Origin: Wolbachia endosymbiont of Armadillidium arcangelii
Lineage (GTDB): Bacteria > Pseudomonadota > Alphaproteobacteria > Rickettsiales > Anaplasmataceae
Assembly (NCBI RefSeq): GCF_040207875.1
Contig: NZ_CP157942.1
Location: 1,647,821-1,711,820 of the forward strand
Direction of reading: 5' to 3'
Length of the DNA: 64,000 bases
Below the pieces are notes generated by a model. It had not been told where the DNA came from. It saw only the letters and a program-made list of their open reading frames with translations, and searched no databases. The translations under genes and the position numbers were made by a program. This document shows, piece after piece, positions 19,816 to 28,443 of this stretch; the first letter of the stretch is position 1, and each line of letters begins with the position of its first letter.

Positions 19816-19843
19816 GAAAAAACGTTTTATTTTAAAAACGCTC
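19816..19843 (-). terminator. Probable rpoD terminator
   Basis: Read on the minus strand after the rpoD stop, GCGTTTTTAAAATAAAACG forms a short stem followed by a run of six T. The spacing of about 60 bases from the rpoD stop fits a factor-independent terminator. Confidence 0.45.
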
Positions 19844-19902
19844 TGACTTTTTCTCCACTTTTTCCCGGCAAAATCAGCTTCTTCTTAACTTGACACGTAT
19901 AC

Positions 19903-21816
19903 TTAAAAGAACCCTCTAAATTTTCTAGCGCGGTTTGGATGTTTCAACTTGCGCAGTGCTTTTGCCTCTATTTGCCTAATTCTCTCACGTGTTACATTAA
20001 AAATTTTTCCTACTTCTTCTAAAGTATGCTCCTTTCCATCTTTACCAAGGCCAAAACGCATTCTTAGAATTCTTTCTTCTTTTGCTGTTAAAGTTGCAAG
20101 AACATTGGTCGTAATACCGCGCAAGTCAGCAAGTATTGCAGCATCCTCTGGTTTAGAAACTCGCTTATCTTCTATACAATCACCGAAGGTACTATTATCA
20201 TCTTTACCTGTTGGAGCTTCAAGACTTACCGGATCTTTTGCTATTTTCATAACTTTGCGTATTCTTTCTATCGGCATCTCCAATTCTATACTTAATTCCT
20301 CTAATGTTGGCTCTCTACTCATTCTATGAGTCATCTTTCTTAATGCTTTATTGATTTTACTGATAATTTCTACCATATGAACTGGTATTCTAACTACTTT
20401 AGACTGCTCAGGTATTGCCCTAGTGATCGATTGTTTTACCCACCAAGTAGCATAAGTCGAAAATTTATATCCACGTTTATAATCAAACTTATCTACGGCC
20501 TTTATAAGACCAATATTGCCTTCTTGTATCAAATCAAGCAGATCAAGACCTCTTTTTGAATACTTTTTAGCAATCGAAACCACTAGCCTTAAGTTAGCCT
20601 TAATCATCTCTTGTTTTGCTTCAGAGACTTCTCGTTCGTGTTTTTGTATTCTCTTGATTAGCTTCTTAAACTCTTGCACATTATCTCCTTGTACATGATG
20701 CTTAATACTGCTTAAGGCACTAGCTATATGCTCATAGTTATCGTTTATAAACCTTAAGAATTTATTTTTTAATTTACCTGTAAAAGAAGACTGGTTTTCA
20801 TTGATCTTTAGAAGACTTATCTCTCTCAACTCGTGCTTTAAAAGTACATCACCATAAACATTATAGAAACTTTCTCTATCAATATCGTACTTTCTAGCCT
20901 CAGCAATAAGATTAGCTTCTTCAAGCACAATTAATCTATTTATTTCGTAAAGTTTTTGTGTAATTCTTGCAATAGCAGCATCACTAAACTTAACTTGTAA
21001 TGCTAGAGACCATATTTGATTATATAAGTTTTCTAGCTCACTAGAGAAACTTTTAGAATTTTTTTTCAATATCAATGCCTCATTTGTTAAAGTGATTATC
21101 TCATCCAATGCCATTATAACCTTTGGCAATAAATCACTTTCCATTTCAAGAACAGAAATATTTAAATTCACTGAACTTATATCTTCACTCTCATTTCCCT
21201 TTTCATCATTACCTTTTTCCTCATCATCAACACAGTCTTTAGCATCTTCAGGAATATCCTCAGCTTCACTTTTTTCTTTGGGTACCACATTAAAATCAGA
21301 ATTATAAATTGCATCCAGATTTATAATTTCTCTCAGTAAAAAAGTTCCCCCACTTAAATCATCACGCCACATTTTTATCATATTGAATGCCGCTGATGTT
21401 TCAATTATTGCACGTAACATGTTATGCTTTCCAGACTCAATTTTTTTTGCTATCTCAATTTCATCTGCTCGTGACAAAAGCTTTACAGAGCTCATGTCTT
21501 GCAAATAAATCCTTACTGGATCATCATTTTGCACTAAAGTTGCATTAGTATTCAACGATGTCTCGTTATCATCAAGTTTGCTACTATCACTGTTAGAAGG
21601 AGCTTCTTCCTCATCTTCGCTACTTTCAAGTATGTTAATTCCAGAGTCCTGCAATAAAGATATAGTATCATCTATAAAATCAGATGAAAAATTTTCATCT
21701 GACAACTTATCATTTATATCATCAAAGGTGATAAAACCACCCTTCCTTATACCTTTAGTTACAAGAGCTCTGATAATTTTTTTTCTATCTTCTGTATCAT
21801 TAATAGTTGACATCAT
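19903..21816 (-). CDS. rpoD: Primary sigma factor RpoD (sigma-70)
   Basis: A 637-aa housekeeping sigma factor. Region 1.1 lies at the N terminus (KGIRKGGFITFDDINDKL). Region 1.2 is DPVRIYLQDMSSVKLLSRADEIEIAKKIE. A long acidic spacer (about residues 170-220) lies in the non-conserved region. Regions 2.1-2.4 include ANLRLVVSIAKKYSKRGLDLLDLIQEGNIGLIKAVDKFDYKRGYKFSTYATWWVKQSITRAI, region 3 follows, and region 4.2 is HTLEEVGKIFNVTRERIRQIEAKALRKLKHP. All DNA-contact motifs are present. It begins 135 bases after the antiporter gene mrpC on the same strand, with a hairpin between, so it may have its own promoter. Confidence 0.97.
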   Translation of the reverse strand: MMSTINDTEDRKKIIRALVTKGIRKGGFITFDDINDKLSDENFSSDFIDDTISLLQDSGINILESSEDEEEAPSNSDSSKLDDNETSLNTNATLVQNDDPVRIYLQDMSSVKLLSRADEIEIAKKIESGKHNMLRAIIETSAAFNMIKMWRDDLSGGTFLLREIINLDAIYNSDFNVVPKEKSEAEDIPEDAKDCVDDEEKGNDEKGNESEDISSVNLNISVLEMESDLLPKVIMALDEIITLTNEALILKKNSKSFSSELENLYNQIWSLALQVKFSDAAIARITQKLYEINRLIVLEEANLIAEARKYDIDRESFYNVYGDVLLKHELREISLLKINENQSSFTGKLKNKFLRFINDNYEHIASALSSIKHHVQGDNVQEFKKLIKRIQKHEREVSEAKQEMIKANLRLVVSIAKKYSKRGLDLLDLIQEGNIGLIKAVDKFDYKRGYKFSTYATWWVKQSITRAIPEQSKVVRIPVHMVEIISKINKALRKMTHRMSREPTLEELSIELEMPIERIRKVMKIAKDPVSLEAPTGKDDNSTFGDCIEDKRVSKPEDAAILADLRGITTNVLATLTAKEERILRMRFGLGKDGKEHTLEEVGKIFNVTRERIRQIEAKALRKLKHPNRARKFRGFF

Positions 21817-21832
21817 TACCTTTATAGTTTAA

Positions 21833-21861
21833 AAGTTTATTTCTTATTATCAAATAAACTT
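21833..21861 (-). terminator. Hairpin between mrpC and rpoD
   Basis: AAGTTTATTT (21833-21842) and AAATAAACTT (21852-21861) form a 10-bp stem with a 9-base loop, 17 bases before the rpoD start. It could end the antiporter transcript or shape the rpoD leader. Its AT content makes it only moderately stable. Confidence 0.4.
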
Positions 21862-21951
21862 ACAATGAGCAAGCTTATAGTTTTATTCTTAATTTATAGT
21901 TATTTGCTACTTCATATAGTTTAAGATACTGTTAATTTATACACACTCTTC

Positions 21952-22254
21952 TTAATCAATTATTCCCTCCATTCTTACTGCTATGGACAATCCAACTGAA
22001 AATGTTGCAATTCCAACCACGATAGCAGTAAGCATTAAAACGTGAGGTATAGGATTGCTATATAAATAAAAATTTGAAGTCAATATAGGAGGCAAAGAAC
22101 TTTTTATGTATCCGAGAGATATGTAAAATAACAAAATAGATGCTTGTAAGACACTTAACCCTATCATTTTTTTGATTAAATTTTTATCGTTTATAATAAT
22201 ATACAAACCTAGCACCATTAATATAGTAATGATTATATAATTATATAGGGTCAT
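21952..22254 (-). CDS. mnhC: Na+/H+ antiporter subunit C (MrpC/MnhC)
   Basis: A 100-aa NuoK-like membrane protein with three helices. The motif GLSVLQASILLFYISLGYI (helix 2) and NPIPHVLMLTAIVVGIATFSVGLSIAVR (helix 3) are typical of MrpC, the subunit related to complex I NuoK. Mrp antiporters exchange cytoplasmic Na+ for protons as a multi-subunit complex. The gene overlaps mnhB by 4 bases and is the last of five same-strand antiporter genes. Confidence 0.88.
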   Translation of the reverse strand: MTLYNYIIITILMVLGLYIIINDKNLIKKMIGLSVLQASILLFYISLGYIKSSLPPILTSNFYLYSNPIPHVLMLTAIVVGIATFSVGLSIAVRMEGIID

Positions 22255-22670
22255 TGTTTTTTCCTACGAGCAAAACTTATATATATGATTAGCATGGAAG
22301 AGCAGACGGTAAATACTACACCCAGCTCCACTAAGAAAATACCCAATTTTTGACCTGTGCTATTATTAGTTGATAATATATTATAAGATAAAAAATTTTG
22401 GCCAAGTAAAACTGTTATAATACCCGTTCCCCCATAGGTTAAAATACCTAGCACGTTAGTAAATTTGATCACAGAGTAAGGTATTGCTTTTAAAGTTGTA
22501 GATATGCCAAATAACATTGAATATAATATTACCCCAGAGGCAATAATTATTCCTGCTTGAAAACCTCCACCTGGAGTGTAGTCACCATGAAATTGTATGT
22601 ATAAACCAAACAAAGTGATAAAAGGTATCATCAAAAATGTTACTACACTTAATATCGGATCTTTAATCAT
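22251..22670 (-). CDS. mnhB: Na+/H+ antiporter subunit B (MrpB/MnhB)
   Basis: A 139-aa protein with four predicted membrane helices. The MnhB signature is clear: FLMIPFITLFGLYIQFHGDYTPGGGFQAGIIIASGVILYSM, with the conserved HGxxxPGGGFQAG. The C terminus has a helix (LVELGVVFTVCSSMLIIYISF) and a basic tail. It starts inside the last codons of the preceding gene (8-base overlap) and overlaps mnhC by 4, which indicates a tightly coupled operon. Confidence 0.9.
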   Translation of the reverse strand: MIKDPILSVVTFLMIPFITLFGLYIQFHGDYTPGGGFQAGIIIASGVILYSMLFGISTTLKAIPYSVIKFTNVLGILTYGGTGIITVLLGQNFLSYNILSTNNSTGQKLGIFLVELGVVFTVCSSMLIIYISFARRKKQ

Positions 22671-23184
22671 CTTCTTTTTCTTCCTTTAATATTACACAAA
22701 GTGCAGCAGTAAAAACTACTATAGTTTCTCCAAACGTGTCATAGCCACGAAAGCTTGCTAAAACAGCTGTCACTATATTAGGAATACCAGTAGCTTTTTC
22801 AGTATTTTCTATATAATAAGGAGCAACATGCAAATGGACTGGAGCATCATGACTGCCAAAATCTGGCAATTGAATCATAAAGTATGATAAACATGCAGTC
22901 AAAACCAACATAAAAAAAAGTGTTATGGGGCTATGAGATAAGTTTACTTTGTGATTCTTTATCAAAGAGAGTGCTGCAAACGTAAAGACTGTGCTCAGTC
23001 CTGCACCGACAGAAGCTTCAGTAATTGCAACATCGGGCGCATTCATAATCAAGTATATAAGCTCAATAAGTGAACTAAATACACACATTAGAACAGCACT
23101 TACAACTAAGTGTTTTGAAAGGACTATAAAAATAGTAACCGTGAGTAACAGCAAAAGTAATATTAGATTTAGTATTTCCAGCAT
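22663..23184 (-). CDS. Antiporter subunit similar to the MrpA C-terminal region (DUF4040/MbhD type)
   Basis: 173 aa, all membrane. SSLIELIYLIMNAPDVAITEASVGAGLSTVFTFAAL matches the segment found at the C-terminal end of MrpA, or as the separate subunit MbhD. The second part (IVTAVLASFRGYDTFGETIVVFTAALCVIL) matches the following MrpA/MbhE piece. The gene therefore encodes the part of MrpA after the large antiporter domain; the large domain is not in this cluster. It overlaps mnhG by 16 bases and mnhB by 8. Confidence 0.8.
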   Translation of the reverse strand: MLEILNLILLLLLLTVTIFIVLSKHLVVSAVLMCVFSSLIELIYLIMNAPDVAITEASVGAGLSTVFTFAALSLIKNHKVNLSHSPITLFFMLVLTACLSYFMIQLPDFGSHDAPVHLHVAPYYIENTEKATGIPNIVTAVLASFRGYDTFGETIVVFTAALCVILKEEKEDD

Positions 23185-23468
23185 CTTAATCTTCTTGAAT
23201 AGTCCTTACTTTTATAATGAGTACGCGCTAAAATATAACTGTTAGTTGCATTGGCTATCCATATTATAAAAATCAATAATATAATTTTAATAGTATTGAT
23301 TGAAAATTTATTTTGCAAAGCAAAACCAATCAACAACAACATTGCGCCACTAGAATCTGCAATACCTGCAGCATGTAGTCTAGTATAGAAATCAGGAAAT
23401 ACTATTACTCCTACGCTTGAAATGACTACTAAACAAACACCTAAAAATATGAGAATGGATGCTATCAT
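23169..23468 (-). CDS. mnhG: Na+/H+ antiporter subunit G (MrpG/MnhG)
   Basis: 99 aa with three helices. GVIVFPDFYTRLHAAGIADSSGAMLLLIGFAL is the MnhG family signature (PDxYxRLHAA). The C-terminal tail is short and basic (KSKDYSRRLRCWKY). It lies 6 bases after mnhF and overlaps the next gene by 16, so it is translated as part of the same operon. Confidence 0.9.
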   Translation of the reverse strand: MIASILIFLGVCLVVISSVGVIVFPDFYTRLHAAGIADSSGAMLLLIGFALQNKFSINTIKIILLIFIIWIANATNSYILARTHYKSKDYSRRLRCWKY

Positions 23469-23474
23469 AAATTA

Positions 23475-23720
23475 TCAAAACAACATTAATCTCATTAGTG
23501 CTATAGTTGATATAAAACTAATGCTAGCATACAGTAGTGCTATATCAATTAAAAAGAAATTATTAAGAATGATTGATATTGCTGTTATGAGTAAAACTAC
23601 TTGCGTTGAAAAATTATTGAATGCTAAAACCTTATTGTATACATCACTTGATCTAAACACTATACAACATAACATTACACTCATACAGGACAAAAGTGCA
23701 TAGATAGCAATGCTAATCAT
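23475..23720 (-). CDS. mnhF: Na+/H+ antiporter subunit F (MrpF/MnhF)
   Basis: 81 aa with three membrane helices. RSSDVYNKVLAFNNFSTQVVLLITAISI matches the MrpF pattern (GPT..DRVLALDT....). IDIALLYASISFISTIALMRLML fits its last helix. It is the first of the five antiporter genes (F, G, A-type, B, C) on this strand and starts 28 bases after the rpoZ stop, so rpoZ may share the transcript. Confidence 0.82.
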   Translation of the reverse strand: MISIAIYALLSCMSVMLCCIVFRSSDVYNKVLAFNNFSTQVVLLITAISIILNNFFLIDIALLYASISFISTIALMRLMLF

Positions 23721-23748
23721 TTATAAACTATACAACCTCTGCAGATTT

Positions 23749-24141
23749 CTAAATTGGTACTTCTTCACCGCTATCTTGATCATCTATTTCATCATCTTGG
23801 CTTCCTTGACTTATATCAAGATCTGTGTTAAATTGATGATCAGAAAAATTTAACAAACTCGCTAGCTTACTTGGACTACGACTGTAAGCATTATTCATAT
23901 TTCCTTTCATGTACTCCTTGCACCTTTTCACCAAAAGGTTAAACAACTCATGAGTATCTACCTTCTTTTCTGCTATTTCATATAAAGCAACTATAGTGTC
24001 CTTATGCCCTTTAAACTTAACCATTTGAACTGGATCGCTTGTCCCTGTACTTAAATCATGCGTTCTTTGACTTGCCAGCAGAACCAATTTAAAACGGTTA
24101 TGCACCTGTTCTACACACTTTTCTGCAATAGATTCAACCAT
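23749..24141 (-). CDS. rpoZ: RNA polymerase omega subunit
   Basis: 130 aa. The conserved core ESIAEKCVEQVHNRFKLVLLASQRTHDLSTG is the omega family signature (NRFELVLLAAxRARxL). GHKDTIVALYEIAEKKVD follows. Omega helps assemble RNA polymerase by clamping the beta' subunit. The C-terminal tail (about 50 residues, Asp/Glu-rich, ending DDQDSGEEVPI) is longer and more acidic than usual. It lies upstream of the antiporter genes on the same strand. Confidence 0.9.
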   Translation of the reverse strand: MVESIAEKCVEQVHNRFKLVLLASQRTHDLSTGTSDPVQMVKFKGHKDTIVALYEIAEKKVDTHELFNLLVKRCKEYMKGNMNNAYSRSPSKLASLLNFSDHQFNTDLDISQGSQDDEIDDQDSGEEVPI

Positions 24142-24201
24142 AAAACACCACCTTGATAAGCTTTATACTATATCACAAAAAATAAGATGTCAACTGCGTA
24201 T

Positions 24202-24498
24202 CTATTGAGATGCAACTCCATACTCTACTTTTTCTGTTTTAGCTTTTACTGCTTGATTTTCTGTTATTGTAATTGTTATTTCATGATCAAGCTTTCTTAA
24301 AAACCCTAACAGTCTTTCTAAAGAAAAACCATCTATTTTACCATTTTTAATTTGTGACACCTTTGGCTGATCAATACCAAGTTTCTCAGCCGCACAAGCT
24401 TGAGTCCAAGTATTTTTTTCTACAATTTTGTTTATTATGTAAAGCAACTTTGCTTTTATTTCTGTACTATCCAGATTGTTTAATGATATTATTTCCAT
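24202..24498 (-). CDS. HTH (XRE-type) transcriptional regulator, orphan antitoxin-like
   Basis: 98 aa from the ATG at 24498; the open frame continues 30 codons upstream, through low-quality AT-rich sequence. WTQACAAEKLGIDQPKVSQIKNGKIDGFSLERLLGFLRKLDHEITITI is the HTH of the HigA2/HTH_37 antitoxin-like group. No toxin gene (HigB/RelE type) is seen on either side: upstream is decayed IS DNA and downstream is rpoZ. It may be a remnant of a toxin-antitoxin pair or a stand-alone repressor. Confidence 0.8.
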   Translation of the reverse strand: MEIISLNNLDSTEIKAKLLYIINKIVEKNTWTQACAAEKLGIDQPKVSQIKNGKIDGFSLERLLGFLRKLDHEITITITENQAVKAKTEKVEYGVASQ

Positions 24499-24639
24499 AA
24501 TTTTTACTCTCACATACCAATTAGCTTTATTAAGTATTATATCATAATATTTAATATACCAATATATTAATATTATATAATTTGTCAATAACTATAATGA
24601 TATACTGATCTTAAAATTTTAAGTTGACTATATCTCTAT

Positions 24640-25140
24640 CAAAATACTAGTAATTTTAAATTATTATTTTGTTAAAAAAATCACTAATAGAAAGAATAAA
24701 TTAAAACTATAAAGTTTAAAATATAGAAATAATCATTTTACAAACTCGTTTTAGAGATTGTATATGGTTTCAAGAAAGGAATAAGGTCAGGGATAGAGTA
24801 TATAAATCATGAAAACAAAGTAAGATAAGTAGGGAAAGAGTTGAGCAGAGCTCTATAGAAAAACAGAACCAAAAAGACTTATAGTGTATTTTGTGGAGTG
24901 TTATAGGTTCTAAAAAGTTACTTTGAGTGGGCTAACAGAGTTTCCAAAATGGCAAGATTATTTTAAAAAATGAAGTGAAAAGCATAGCGGAAGTAAAAAA
25001 AGTGTTTTGGAGCATGAAAGAAGTAGTTGCGAAGAAACAATGGTCGGAAACAGCTTATACATAATTGGTACTCAAAGTGTTAAACGCAGATAATGGCAAA
25101 AGAAAAGGCTATGTAAAAAGTTTTAGTGCAGTTGATAGAC
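24640..25140 (+). pseudogene. Decayed IS5-family (DUF4096-type) transposase, copy 1
   Basis: There is no open frame, but pieces in different frames match an IS5-type transposase. These are KTYSVFCGVLxVLKS-like sequence near 24895, KKQWSETAYT near 25040, VLNADNGKRKGY near 25085 (where the second-Asp region is expected) and AIYVTTA near 25155. The stretch 24600-24780 holds nothing else that I can recognise. The remnant aligns with copy 2 in order, so both derive from one element type. Confidence 0.5.
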
Positions 25141-25199
25141 AAATATGCAATTTATGTGACAACGGCATAGCGCTGTAAGAACTCGTTAAGAATCTCTAG

Positions 25200-25520
25200 A
25201 TGATGAGGTAAAATAAGCATAGATTAAGAATGAGGTATATCTATGCAAAACAAGTGATATAAGTCGAGAGCAATTTGAAAAAATCAGGCTAATACTGGAG
25301 AGCAGTAGGAAGAAAACAAGACCAAGAAAAGTTGATTTGTATGGCATATTCTGTGGAGTGCTATACATTCTAAAAAGTGGTTGTCAGTGGACCAAAAGAT
25401 GGGTTATTTTTTGCTTGGTTGGAAAAATGTAGAAGACTGTGGCGAGCAAAAACTCAATACTAGCCTACAAACCTTCTTCTGGCTTCCATCGCTTTGTTTC
25501 TGAAAAGACTATGAGCAGAC
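25200..25520 (+). pseudogene. Decayed IS5-family transposase, copy 2 with internal deletion
   Basis: SREQFEKIRLILESSRKKTRPRKVDLYGIFCGVLYILKSGCQW (about 25258-25390) is a good match to the N-terminal DUF4096 part. It is followed directly by C-terminal fragments (LGWKNVEDCG and QKLNTSLQT, about 25418-25490). The middle with the catalytic Asp residues is gone. From about 25520 to purE at 25671 I see only AT-rich DNA that presumably holds the purE promoter. Confidence 0.55.
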
Positions 25521-25670
25521 TCTTACATCAGAAATTTGTACCTCTATATTTTCATTAGAGATTAATTTCAATTTTCAAAATTTCTATTTAATGAGAATGC
25601 CATATTATATTCGCAATGTAATTTAAATATTTGTTGCTTCTGAAACACTATTTAGTTAGTAAATAAAATT

Positions 25671-26171
25671 ATGTTGAATACAGCAAAAATGAAAAAAGAT
25701 GTTGCTATAATTATGGGAAGCGAATCGGATTATGGCACTATGGTTCATGCTATTAATTTATTAAAAGAATTGGAAATTTCACATGATGTATTTATAATAT
25801 CCGCACACAGAACACCAGAGAGACTCTTTAATTTTGCTAAGTCTGCTCAAGAAAAAGGCTTTAAGGTTATTATAGCTGGTGCAGGAGGGGCAGCTCATTT
25901 GCCTGGTATGACTGCGTCGCTTACTTATTTACCTGTTATTGGTATTCCTGTGCACAGCAAGCAATTAAATGGGCTAGATAGTCTGTTATCTATAGTGCAG
26001 ATGCCAAAGGGTGTTCCAGTTGCAACAATGTCTATAGGCGAGAGTGGGGCATGCAATGCTGCAATTACTTCAGCATCCATATTATCGATTTCTAACAGTG
26101 AAATTGCAGGTAGATTAAAAAAATGGAGAGAAAAACAGACCAAAGCAGTAAAAGAGAAACCAACATTATAA
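25671..26171 (+). CDS. purE: N5-carboxyaminoimidazole ribonucleotide mutase (PurE class I)
   Basis: 166 aa. PurE converts N5-CAIR to CAIR in de novo purine synthesis. The family motifs are intact: GSESD (phosphate binding), SAHRTPERLF with the catalytic His, AGAGGAAHLPGM, and MPKGVPVATMSIGESGACNAA. Start codons at residues 1 (ATG 25671) and 7 are both possible. mutL begins 8 bases after the stop, so the two are probably co-transcribed. Confidence 0.95.
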   Translation: MLNTAKMKKDVAIIMGSESDYGTMVHAINLLKELEISHDVFIISAHRTPERLFNFAKSAQEKGFKVIIAGAGGAAHLPGMTASLTYLPVIGIPVHSKQLNGLDSLLSIVQMPKGVPVATMSIGESGACNAAITSASILSISNSEIAGRLKKWREKQTKAVKEKPTL

Positions 26172-26178
26172 TGAGCTT

Positions 26179-27989
26179 ATGGCAATAATCCTTTTAGACA
26201 TGAAAACTATAAATCGTATAGCAGCAGGAGAGGTAGTAGAAAGGCCGGCAAGCGTAGTAAAGGAATTAGTGGAAAATGCAATAGATGCTGGAAGTTCAGA
26301 GATAGAAATTAAAATAGAGAGTGGTGGGCGCAATCTTATTACTGTGATGGATAATGGAAGTGGAATAGAGAAGAATAACTTAAAACTTGCGTTTACGCGT
26401 CACGCTACTTCAAAATTAAGTGATAGTGAATTAATAGAAATCAAGTACCTTGGCTTTAGAGGAGAGGCTTTGCCTTCAATTGCAGCAGTAAGTAGAATAA
26501 AGTTATCGTCTAAGGCAAATGGGGCAGATGAAGCATGGTCTATAAGCTATGAGGGGGGAGAAAAAATAGGAGAGGTTACACCTTGTTCTTTATTAAAAGG
26601 CACACATATTGAAGTAAGAGACTTATTTTTTGTTACTCCCAATAGATTAAAATTCTTAAAAACTGAAAGGGCGGAAACGCAGAACATCATTGATATCGTA
26701 AATAATTTAGCGATGATCAACTATAGTATTGGGTTTACTCTTACTTCCGGGAATAAAAAGCTTCTGAAATATGCTAAGCATGCTTCGTTATTTAGCAGAC
26801 TGTGTGAAGTAGAGAAGGAATTTCAGGATAATTCCCTGGAAATTAACGAAGAAGAAGACGGCATTAAACTCACAGGACACATCTGTAGACCAACTGTCAA
26901 TCGTGGTAAGTCTGATATGGTCCATACGTTTGTCAATGGAAGGCCTATTAAGGACAATCTACTTGTTGGTGCGATTCGTTATGCGTATCACGACTTTATT
27001 CCAAGTGATAGATATCCTTTTGCAGCACTGCACTTAGAGATACCGTATGATCAAGTAGATGTAAATGTGCATCCAAACAAATCAGAGGTAAGATTTCAGA
27101 ACAAGAGGCTAATATATGAAATAGTGAGAAGAGGGCTAATAAAAATATTATCAACAAGAATAGGTACCTCTGATATCATTCCAGCGTGTGGTCCAATTAC
27201 TTCAACAACAGAGAGTTTTGGTACTCAAAAAGAATTTTATGAAAAGAAAATAAGTCCTTTTGAAAATCAGTTAATGAGAGAGTTTACTTCTCCAAATGTA
27301 GAGGTAAAAAGCTTGTCAGAGCATTCAAAATCGTTTGATTATACTGGTATGCAAAAGTCTCTACCACAAGCAGGAACTATAGTTCTAGAAAGGGAACAAA
27401 CTGATTTGATAGAGGACTATCCCCTTGGGTTTGCACACTGTCAAGTCTATAACACTTATATTATTGCCGAGGTAAAAGACAAATTAATTATAGTAGACCA
27501 GCATGCAGCCCATGAAAGGTTAGTATACGAGTGCTTAAAAAAAAATCAAGTATAAAAAGACAAAAATTGCTTTTGCCTGAAACAGTTAAAATCAATAATC
27601 GAGCTGGAATGGAGATGATTGAAATTTATAAAGATAAGCTTTTCGAAATGGGTTTTGATATTGAAATTAAATCAGAAAATAAGGTCATAGTAAAAGAAGT
27701 CCCTGCAATCTTAGGAGCAATAGATGTGAAGGAGATGCTCATTGATGTAGTGGATAGATTAACAGAAATAGAGGATACACTGCCTATAGAAGATAAAGTA
27801 AATAAAATACTAGCCACAATTGCTTGTCATGGATCAATTAGAGCAGGTAGGAAGATGAAATTAGAGGAAATGAATGAATTATTGAGGCAAATGGAAAAAA
27901 CGCCACATTCTGGACAATGCAACCACGGCAGACCAACTTATATAGAAGTGAAACTAAGTGATATTGAAAAATTGTTTGAGCGGAGGTGA
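26179..27989 (+). CDS. mutL: DNA mismatch repair protein MutL, split at an A9 run
   Basis: The N-terminal frame (26179-27555) has the GHKL ATPase motifs NAIDAG, DNGSGI and YLGFRGEALPSI, and the MutL motif DVNVHPNKSEVRF. It ends in the C-terminal domain just after the endonuclease motif DQHAAHERLVYE. The rest (to 27989, with GSIRAGRKM and GQCNHGRPTY) lies in the -1 frame. The shift falls at nine consecutive A at 27537-27545. One extra A, or a -1 slip, restores a full MutL of about 600 aa. RNA polymerase slippage on long A runs is known to rescue such genes in AT-rich endosymbionts; here it is inference. Otherwise it is a recent pseudogene. Apart from the A9 run, both parts look under selection. 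Confidence 0.85.
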
Positions 27990-28160
27990 GAAATTGTCAT
28001 ATTTTTGTTTAGCAATATCTACATCTATTTACTTGCACAATGCTACCTCTAAGACTGTAAACAAAATTGAGTTAATATAGACTAAAGATACTTGTCCTGT
28101 CTTTTAACTCTGTTGAAAGATAAGAGAAATTTGGCTTATTGGCATTAATGTCAAGATTGT

Positions 28161-28340
28161 ATGAGGTATAGAAAAAGAGCGTTCATCTTACTAGTTACTA
28201 CAATTCTAGCGTTTTTATTATTAAAAAATCATAGTAGTTTTCACGAAGACGTAGTGCATCTCAAGAATGACAATAAGGAATTCAAAGCCAGCAAATTCTG
28301 TAGAATCGACCATATCATACAGGGAAAAGACAGTGTATGA
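28161..28340 (+). CDS. Small single-helix membrane protein (59 aa)
   Basis: The ATG at 28161 opens 60 codons ending TGA at 28340. The product has a basic N terminus (MRYRKRA), one hydrophobic helix (FILLVTTILAFLLL) and a polar, charged tail of about 35 residues. This is the plan of a signal-anchored small protein. It lies about 100 bases before hflK on the same strand, in an otherwise empty stretch (27990-28443). There is no family match I can name. Coding status is plausible but unproven. Confidence 0.45.
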   Translation: MRYRKRAFILLVTTILAFLLLKNHSSFHEDVVHLKNDNKEFKASKFCRIDHIIQGKDSV

Positions 28341-28443
28341 TCATACCTTTCGCTCTGATAATTAATTTGCAAATAAAATAGTTTTGCATTTTTTGATAAG
28401 ATTAAGTAATATCAGCGTATTAGTTATAAAATCAATAATTTTT

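Noticed and set aside
24500..24640. Toxin gene expected beside the HTH regulator
   Set aside because: No frame with RelE/HigB-like features was found upstream or downstream; the regulator appears to be an orphan.
28384..28443. Longer hflK start at 28384
   Set aside because: The extra 20 residues are hydrophobic and unlike the Gly/Pro-rich HflK N terminus; ATG 28444 gives the family start.
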